From Rheum nobile (lineage: Eukaryota > Streptophyta > Magnoliopsida > Caryophyllales > Polygonaceae), in the NCBI GenBank assembly GCA_027886185.1, contig WOAB01000506.1:2604001-2668000 (forward strand): a stretch of DNA of 64,000 nucleotides, in the 5' to 3' direction. This document shows positions 55,663-64,000 of this stretch, piece by piece. The position numbers and the translations under genes were made by a program. How positions within the stretch are numbered: the first letter of the stretch is position 1; the number at the start of each line of letters is the position of its first letter. The notes beneath the pieces are model-generated. The model had not been told where the DNA came from. It saw only the letters and a program-made list of their open reading frames with translations, and ran no database searches.

Positions 55663-56112
55663 CTGTTTACCGATCAAATTCCAAGGATTTTATCACTTTA
55701 GTATCATTTTGATATAATTATTGTAATAAAATCAACTTAGAATAGATCAACTTGGTAATTTCTATTGATGGACTCGAATCGAGTTACTAGGTTCTACAAC
55801 CTCAACTCACAACGAGCGAACTGGGAATCAAGCCTAGCTAGAGATGGTGAAACCACCTCGGCTTCTCCCGGGTTCCTCTGAAGGGAACAGAATGCACCCA
55901 TATCAAACGGGGCAACGGGAAAGGAATTAGTCTTTCTAGACATAGAAGCAAACTTACTATATCAGACTGTACAGAAGACATGACTATGAACGGTGTTTTG
56001 AAATTCTTTTCACTTTGAAAATTCAGATCCCTTTTGAAGCATTTTCAAAAACGGATAAATGATTTATAAAATCCCAAACCCGTTTTAAAACCTTTGGCTC
56101 TGATACCACAAC
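55663..56112 (-). other. Gypsy element A: leader and primer binding site
   Basis: The inverse of TTGTGGTATCAGAGCC lies at 56098-56113, next to LTR 2. It is the tRNA-Met primer site of a minus-strand element, so LTR 2 serves as this element's 5' LTR. The remaining 430 bases are untranslated leader with no further feature that I can name. Confidence 0.85.
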
Positions 56113-58564
56113 TGTAACACCCCCAAAACTTAACCCTTTTGGAAAGGTATTACCGCCAGTGACCCCAGTGTTCCTTACCGAGATCACCCAAGGCTTTACC
56201 AAATAAATACAATTTATGAAATACAATTGATACACAAAGATCAAGCAATAAATTCCAAAACATAACATTGTTGAGGAAACAAGAGTTACGGGATTACAAC
56301 CCAATCCCGAATAGGCCAAACACAGAGTTCAAACAAAGTACAGCGGAAGACAAATAAAAGATTTTACAAACGGGGTTGTGATCGTGATGATCACTTGCCC
56401 AAGGATCTCAACCTGATTAAAAACAATTATTTAAAACATCCAAAAACAACCGTCGTCTTCATAGTCAATCTAGTCTCCTCAAATCTTGACTCTATCTGAT
56501 ATGCCGAATCGAACAGATGACACCAGCCCACATGCGGAGAACAAAGTTCGTGGGTTAGTCTACTTGAATAGACTAGCAAGGGTAAAAAGAAGATGGGTTC
56601 GAGTGATCGTAACCGTTTACTATCATTGTCCCTCGAATAATAACCGAAGGGACGATACATAACCCGACACTTTCACGGAATAACAACAAGAGGTATGCAT
56701 GAGAGAAGATTCTGGAAGACTTCATCTTCACAGAAATCGACTCAAAAAGAGTCTCCAAGAGATTGAGTCTTTAAGGAAAAATGACAAATCTGGAATGATT
56801 ACAGGATCATACAACAATGATTTAAAACTGACTGAGATGCTTCGGTTCACGACCAACCTCATCGCCTACAGCGAATCCAAATTGGAAAGAGAACGTACTA
56901 CATTCAAGTCAAGACGAGTTTTCCTAGCTGCACTGAACTTAGCTGCACTACTCGCCCAAGGTATATTAATCATGTGCACTCGGGCACTTATCTTATTTAA
57001 TTCCAAAACGAGCATTACGTTATAAGCTTTTACATCTCCATACAAGAGATATCGGATCTCCTCACAAGAGATATCGGATCTCCTCACAAGAGATATCAGA
57101 TCTCCTCACAAGAGATATCGAAGGGATGAACCCTGGAAGATTTGGCACTAGCGAAGTGCGCCTACCCTGTGAAAGGGTATGGTCATGACCAAAGAGAAAG
57201 TACTGGGGATGAACCACCAAGTACCAGTTATAAAGAAACAGCTAAACCCCCTCAAGGTACATAGCGTTCCTAGCCACTAGTGCTAACTAAACAGTATAGC
57301 ACAACAACAGTTACTGGATAAATCCACATAAAGGCCCGAAAGGCGATCACAGATAATAGCGTTGTTCTAACATATATACAACCTATTATATGATTTTCAA
57401 AACAGTTTAACAAAACCGTTTCCAGACAAACAGAATATTCATTCCAAATTAATTACTCAGATAAACTACTGATAATTAATGTAAATATGGAACGAATGAG
57501 CAAGAGCGAACCGCCACTTGCCTTACTCCGCAGAATAGTCTAAAGACGTCACTGGATTCCGGGCTCGACACGGTACAGCTCTGACAGCACAACGACCTTC
57601 GAGTCGACCCATAAAAGGAACCCTAAGTTAGACCCGACATAAACAGTACGAATCTAAACACGGCAAAAGAACACGAAAGGAAAGACGCCACGACGACAAC
57701 CGACCAAGCCAAAGCCACGAAGGCGTTCTGGGCACTGGCGGCGGTCGCCGTTCTTGGCGGCGGTCGCCGTGAAGAACACGGCGGTCGTCGTGAAGAACAC
57801 GGCGGTCGCCGTTAAGAACACGGCCGACTGAAACGAGAGAAAACTCACCCAAAAACACGAGCGGTTTGGCCTCCTTCGACTTGCTTTGGCTTCTAACCTC
57901 CAAGGCTAACCAAAAGCTTCACAAAGGCACTCTGGAAACACACCAAAGCAACTCCAGCGAGACCTCCGGCGAGCACAAGAAAACCGGCAAAAACAAAACT
58001 CCGGCGAGAGGCGAATTTGGCAGAGGTTTGGTGCTGGGATGGCTCAAAACCTCACCCCCAACACCTCCTTTTATAGCCAAAGTGTCTGAAGCGATCAACC
58101 AAACCCTGAGACGCGGCCGAAAGCAAGATCGGCGCCCTTGATTTCCGCCGGCGACCAACGGGCAATGCCCATTGGACAATCACGGCGGTCGCCGTTTTTG
58201 CCCACAGCGGGTACGCGGCGGTCGCCGTAACCGCGACAGTCGCCGTTGCCAGGTCTGTCGCGGCCAGCTAGAAGCTGACACGCTGACTCCTCGGGCCCCA
58301 AATACGGCGGTCGCCGTTTCTGAACGGCGGTCGCCGTTTATCCCTTTTCCCGCCCATTCGGCTTTGAACGAGCATGATGATAAACCGGGATAAAAATTAT
58401 CGTACGCGAATGACAATTTAAAATTCAAGGCACCTTGTCTGTATATTATTTCACTGAGAAAAATATTACAGATATAGAGCACATTACAGAATGTCTCAAG
58501 CTACCTGAATTAAATCCGACGTACACAACGGGTACTCGGGAAAATTCCAAAAATACGGGTATCA
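56113..58564 (-). mobile_element. Gypsy array, middle LTR (LTR 2), 2452 bp
   Basis: It has the same boundaries as LTR 1 (TGTAACACCC...GGGTATCA). It is simultaneously the 5' LTR of element A (primer site on its left) and the 3' LTR of element B (polypurine tract inverse on its right at 58565-58581). Over the part that can be compared it is nearly identical to LTR 3 and less similar to LTR 1. Confidence 0.9.
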
Positions 58565-58602
58565 CATCTCCTCCCCCTTACAAGAAGTTTCGAACCCGAA
58601 AC

Positions 58603-59854
58603 TTAGGTCGAGAATAACTCGGGAAAACGCCTGAGCATATCTGACTCGGTTTCCCACGTCTCCCAAGTAACTTCTTCGGTCCCTGACTTGGACCACAGCA
58701 CTCGTACCAAAGGTACGATCTTGTTGCGCAAATGCTTCACACGACGTTCGAGAATGCACACTGGCATCTCCTCTCAAGTACCATTTGCCTGAATCTCGAC
58801 GTCCTTATAGCTCAGCCTACGAGACTCATCTTGGCACGAATATCCTTAGCAATGATACGTGGAACACATTATACACTAGGTATGCCGATGGCGACAATGC
58901 CAAACGGTACGTTAGAGATCTTACTCTATCCAGAATTTTGAATGGTCCCATGTAGCGAGGGTTAAGCTTCCCACGCTTACCAAACCTGAAAACATCCTTG
59001 GGTGGCGATACTGTGACAAGTACCTTGACACCAACCTTGAACTCAACACTTTAACACTTCTGATCTGCATAAAACTTTTGTCGACTCTGAGCGGTCAACA
59101 ACCTCTGTCTACTCAGAGCAATGTTCGAAGTTGTCCTTTCGACCAACTCTGGTCCAAGTAGAATCTTGTCGGCGTACTCAACCCAACAAATCTGAGATCT
59201 ACATCTGTGCCCATACAAAGCTTCAAACGGAGCCATCTTGATTGTAGCATGCCAACTATTATCGTACGTGAGCTCAATTAGACTTAGGCTGTCTTCCCAG
59301 CTAGTCGGATGATCGAGTACGTATACTTCTTAGCATAACCTCCAGGGTCTAGATGGTCTTTCAGACTGACCATCTGTCTGAGGATGAAACGCTGCTGAAT
59401 CTCAATTCAGTTCCCATGGCCTTGTGAAGTTCTTGCTATAAACTTGACATAAATCGGCCATCTCGATCCGATACAATAGTCTTAGGAATGCCATGTAACG
59501 GACAATCTCCTGGTGGAAACTTCTGCTGACCTCTGAGTTACCCAAGTAACCTCAGTTTCCAATGCAAACACTATTGCTGCTAGTTCTAGGTCATGTGTTG
59601 GTTAGTTTGCTTCATAGGTTTTCAATTGTCTAGATGCGTATGTAATATCCTTGCCTTTCTGCATCAAAGACACATCCCAACCCATTTCTCGAAGCATTAA
59701 CTATAGACCATATAGCCAACATTCTTTCTGACAACGCCAAAACTGGTGCAAAAGTCAGACACTGTTTCAACTTCTTGAAAACTGGTCTTGCACTTGTCAT
59801 CCCAGACAACTTCTGGTTGACCTTGTGGACAGACTGGTCATAGGTGGAGAGATC
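58603..59854 (-). pseudogene. Gypsy element B: RNase H and integrase remnants, pol end
   Basis: This is the copy of 51680-52931 shifted by 6923 bases, with the same deletions and the same MAPFEALYGHRCRS block (59236 downward). The pol-end segment near 58700-58735 differs from element A at two bases (58706-58725), one of the few places where the two internals disagree. Confidence 0.75.
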
Positions 59855-60723
59855 TTAGAAAAAAAATCCTTTCATGAACCGTCTATAATGTCCTGCAAGC
59901 TCTGGGAAACTACGCACCTCGCTCACACCCTGAGGCCGCTTCCAAACAACTACTGATTCACTCTTCTGGGGAATAACCATAACCTCATTCTTATTGATCA
60001 CATGGCCTAAGAAAGCCACTTCTAGATCCAACAATCGCACTTAGCCCACTTTGCGTACAGCCGACTTGGTCTAAGGACCGATAAAGCAATCCGCAGACGT
60101 TCCCTGTGAGCTTCCTTGCTCGGGAAAAATCAAAATGCCATTGATGAAGACCACTATGGACTTATTCAAGTACTGGTCTAAAACATCGATGCACTAGGTT
60201 CATGAAAACTCCTAGAGCATTCGTAAGCTTAGATGGCATGACTACAAACTCGTAGTAACCATCTCTCGTCCGAAACGCAATCCTCAGAATATCATCCTTA
60301 CGAATCCTGAGCTGATGAAAACCAAATCTCAGGTCGATCTTGGAGAAAACTTTTGCTCTCTGTAGTTGATCCAACAGATCATCACTCCTTGGCAACAAAT
60401 ACTTGCTCTTGATCGTGACTTTATTCAACTCTCGAAAGTCAAAACAAAGTCGAAACGGTCCATCTTTTATTTTGACAAATAAACTAGGGCACTCCTACTT
60501 AAGGTGATGCACTCAGCTTTATATAACTTTTGTTAAGAAGATCCTTGAGTTGCTTCTTCAACTCTTGCATCTCAACAGGAGCCATCCGGTACGGTGCCTC
60601 AGAGATCGGCGTGGTACTCGGCTCGAGATCAATTGCAAACTCCACGACACGATTTGGGGTATCCAGGAATATCTTCTGGAAAGACACCCGTAAATCCTCT
60701 AACCACAGAAATATCAAAAACTG
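59855..60723 (-). pseudogene. Gypsy element B: reverse transcriptase, catalytically dead
   Basis: It shares with element A (offset 6923) every lesion I checked, including FINGILIF in place of the Y/F-x-D-D motif near 60138. Shared disabling mutations show that the two bodies are duplicates of one dead copy and not two separate insertions of an active element. Confidence 0.8.
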
Positions 60724-61152
60724 AAGTCGATCACTGCCTTATGATGCTTCCATCAATCCATACCGAGAATAATTATCGTATGGGACCATGGTTATTTAGG
60801 TCAAATCGCTTTGAATTTCTTACCCTTGATGGTAATTGACAATTCGACAGACGATTGGTTCCCACTAAATGGTCACCATCTTGGACCAACCCACTATATG
60901 GTTCACAGACGACTCACTAGTGGCTACGAGTCCAGGCCCATCCATTACCAGCGTCCTCTGTTGCCATGAGCCGCTGTCCATACATCTCAACCCATCCTTG
61001 GTAGCTCCACCTAATTAATAGGCAGCCATCTCCTCAGAGGTTGTTGGTGAGTCTCGAACACGAGACCTTACCCCATCAACAAGCAACGAAACATAACTTG
61101 GTATAAACCAAAGGTTCGTATATAAGAAGAGTTACAACAAAAGGTTCACAAC

Positions 61153-61258
61153 CTCGTTGCACACGCAACTTAACTACAACCATCCAAAATGAAAGTCTGG
61201 GTAGCACCCACATCAACAGCACATTAACAAAAGTGTAATGCAGATACAAAGTACTCTA
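61153..61258 (-). pseudogene. Gypsy element B: protease active-site remnant
   Basis: Copy of the element A protease site (DVGATQ) at offset 6923, followed by the same early stop. Confidence 0.65.
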
Positions 61259-62585
61259 AGCATTAGGAGCATAGGGTCCATCCACCTCACGTATCACGTA
61301 CAGGCGTTGACCTTGGCTTCCTGAAGCCATCGGGGCTTTCCCTTTGTTCTGCGTAGTCGTCTGCATTGAAGGGCTAGGAGCTTCCACCGGACTGAACTTG
61401 GGTCGGTTGTTCTGATTAATAGACCCTTGCCGTGACTCAGCTCCTTTCACATTCCTCCGCTGACAGAACGCCTACATATGACCCTCTTTTCCGCAGTCAA
61501 AGCATGTCTTTTTGTCCTTCAGACATTCATTACTCTTGTGCCCGTGCGTACCGCAGTTGTAGCACTGAATCGGATTATTGCCTTGGCCAGAACGTTGCGT
61601 AGACTCATCATGAGTCTTATTCGTTCTTGCTCGGCCAAATTTGGCAAAATCTGATGGTGGCGCGGGGCGTTTGAACCCACTTGCCTGAGGCTGGTACTGC
61701 ACTTGCCTCTGGCTGTTACGCTTCTTGGTCGACTCCTCCAGAGTCACCTCCAGCTTGTAGGCTGTATCCACATACTGCTCCAGAGTAGAGCATGTGTGGT
61801 GCACCATCATCGGCTTGATGTCTGGACTCATCCATTCGTGGAAATACCAGATCTTCTGTGCCTCACTGGATATCTCAGGTCTAGCGTACTGCATTAGATG
61901 ATTGAATTTGGTTGCAAGCTCGGTCACCTTCAATCCATCCGTTTGCGGATACAGAAACTCCTTGTGTTTCTCCTCCCTCATAGCACGAGAGAAGAAACGA
62001 TCAGTCATCTTGGTCTTAAACATAGACTAGGTCAATACCGGGCTATCAGCTAATCCGGTACTCTCCCACCATTCACTGGCTTCTTCCTTTAACTGAAGAG
62101 AGGCTATATGCACTCTCTCCGCTTCAGTGCACTCAACATTGCGGAATAGCCGCTCCATGTGGGAAAACCAATGAGCCACCTTGACTGGCTCTCCCTTTTC
62201 CATCAAAGCTGTCAGGTCTCATAGAGTTAATGGCCTTCAGCGCTCGGCCATACTCCCCTCTATTCCTGATCACCCCTCCCTGCAGCACATGGTTCCCTTG
62301 TTCCTCGAACCTCGGAACTTCTGGAGGTACTTGCACTCCTTGTGCCTGATGCACATTCGGGCGTAACGCGTCGGCAATCGCTTGCATGACGATTCCCCAA
62401 ATTTCTGCAACAGCTGCTTTATCAAATATCCTTGGAGCGTTGTCCCTAGCTGGGTCGTTGCCTCCAGGATTATTATGGAAGACAGACTCACGCTCTTCTG
62501 ATGGGTCTGCAACATTCCTTGGATTTAGTCTGGGGTCAATGCTTGGCCCAGCACCAGTACGGATAGTGTTCCTCGTGTTCACCAT
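61259..62585 (-). pseudogene. Gypsy element B: gag
   Basis: Copy of the element A gag with the same start (MVNTRNT at 62585), the same frameshift near 62198, the same stop near 62026 and the same stop inside the second zinc knuckle near 61474. No new lesion was seen in the open frames compared. Confidence 0.85.
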
Positions 62586-63035
62586 CTGTTTACCGATCAA
62601 ATTCCAAGGATTTTATCACTTTAGTATCATTTTGATATAATTATTGTAATAAAATCAACTTAGAATAGATCAACTTGGTAATTTCTATTGATGGACTCGA
62701 ATCGAGTTACTAGGTTCTACAACCTCAACTCACAACGAGCGAACTGGGAATCAAGCCTAGCTAGAGATGGTGAAACCACCTCGGCTTCTCCCGGGTTCCT
62801 CTGAAGGGAACAGAATGCACCCATATCAAACGGGGCAACGGGAAAGGAATTAGTCTTTCTAGACATAGAAGCAAACTTACTATATCAGACTGTACAGAAG
62901 ACATGACTATGAACGGTGTTTTGAAATTCTTTTCACTTTGAAAATTCAGATCCCTTTTGAAGCATTTTCAAAAACGGATAAATGATTTATAAAATCCCAA
63001 ACCCGTTTTAAAACCTTTGGCTCTGATACCACAAC
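62586..63035 (-). other. Gypsy element B: leader and primer binding site
   Basis: The inverse of the tRNA-Met primer site lies at 63021-63036 next to LTR 3, and the leader matches that of element A. Confidence 0.85.
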
Positions 63036-64000
63036 TGTAACACCCCCAAAACTTAACCCTTTTGGAAAGGTATTACCGCCAGTGACCCCAGTGTTCCTTA
63101 CCGAGATCACCCAAGGCTTTACCAAATAAATACAATTTATGAAATACAATTGATACACAAAGATCAAGCAATAAATTCCAAAACATAACATTGTTGAGGA
63201 AACAAGAGTTACGGGATTACAACCCAATCCCGAATAGGCCAAACACAGAGTTCAAACAAAGTACAGCGGAAGACAAATAAAAGATTTTACAAACGGGGTT
63301 GTGATCGTGATGATCACTTGCCCAAGGATCTCAACCTGATTAAAAACAATTATTTAAAACATCCAAAAACAACCGTCGTCTTCATAGTCAATCTAGTCTC
63401 CTCAAATCTTGACTCTATCTGATGTGCCGAATCGAACAGATGACACCAGCCCACATGCGGAGAACAAAGTTCGTGGGTTAGTCTACTTGAATAGACTAGC
63501 AAGGGTAAAAAGAAGATGGGTTCGAGTGATCGTAACCGTTTACTATCATTGTCCCTCGAATAATAACCGAAGGGACGATACATAACCCGACACTTTCACG
63601 GAATAACAACAAGAGGTATGCATGAGAGAAGATTCTGGAAGACTTCATCTTCACAGAAATCGACTCAAAAAGAGTCTCCAAGAGATTGAGTCTTTAAGGA
63701 AAAATGACAAATCTGGAATGATTACAGGATCATACAACAATGATTTAAAACTGACTGAGATGCTTCGGTTCACGACCAACCTCATCGCCTACAGCGAATC
63801 CAAATTGGAAAGAGAACGTACTACATTCAAGTCAAGACGAGTTTTCCTAGCTGCACTGAACTTAGCTGCACTACTCGCCCAAGGTATATTAATCATGTGC
63901 ACTCGGGCACTTATCTTATTTAATTCCAAAACGAGCATTACGTTATAAGCTTTTACATCTCCATACAAGAGATATCGGATCTCCTCACAAGAGATATCGG
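63036..64000 (-). mobile_element. Gypsy array, rightmost LTR (LTR 3), truncated by the window end
   Basis: It starts TGTAACACCCCC and follows LTR 2 to the end of the window, with one substitution noticed (GATGTGCC at 63421 against GATATGCC in LTR 2). Whether further units follow cannot be seen. Confidence 0.9.

Noticed and set aside
1..64000. Search for host protein genes, tRNA, rRNA and other structured RNAs
   Set aside because: No multi-exon gene structure, tRNA cloverleaf or rRNA-like block was recognised by eye. All convincing coding blocks are transposon-derived. A short or highly diverged host gene could still be missed.

Overview
The window looks like a gene-poor, repeat-dense stretch of a plant nuclear genome, most likely a eudicot. 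The evidence is that almost every recognisable coding segment belongs to plant transposable element families: Ty3/gypsy and Ty1/copia LTR retrotransposons (including a Sirevirus-type copia with an env-like region), an L1-type LINE with a C-terminal RNase H, a hAT transposon and CACTA ends. I found no host gene, tRNA, rRNA or CRISPR array that I can defend. The species cannot be read from the sequence.

Layout. 1-2876: a decayed gypsy element (partial LTR, primer binding site, RT remnant, partial LTR). 2880-5110: a long AT-rich minisatellite whose two halves are inverted. 5111-6654: CACTA-type ends with palindromic subterminal repeats and a possible captured exon. 6655-7293: a piece of Sirevirus LTR. 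7294-8395: AT-rich sequence without genes. 8396-13095: a decayed LINE on the minus strand whose RNase H segment is present three times in tandem. 13618-13777: a possible short solo LTR. 14048-18535: a decayed copia element split by a hAT transposon (16455-18126) with an 8-bp target duplication. 19617-25043: a non-coding LTR element, cut by the next one.

25044-49186 is one Sirevirus-like copia element that has been hit repeatedly. A 3.1-kb gypsy solo LTR sits in its integrase (28999-32123, target duplication CTCAA). A scrambled insertion carrying two LTRs in inverted orientation occupies about 32.67-43.25 kb. A nearly complete chromovirus (34049-41634, target duplication CCTAT) is nested inside that insertion. 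A solo LTR of the Sirevirus family interrupts the env-like gene (46079-46943). The 3' LTR of the Sirevirus is itself broken at 49187.

49187-64000 (window end) is a minus-strand gypsy array, LTR-internal-LTR-internal-LTR, with a period of about 6.92 kb. The two internal regions are almost identical, while the leftmost LTR is clearly more diverged.

All coding regions carry lesions. The best preserved is the chromovirus at 34049-41634, with two in-frame stops and one frameshift. The elements do not work together as a pathway. What links them is a nesting order: the non-coding LTR element first, then the Sirevirus, then the insertions inside it, with the chromovirus and the tandem gypsy array among the youngest.
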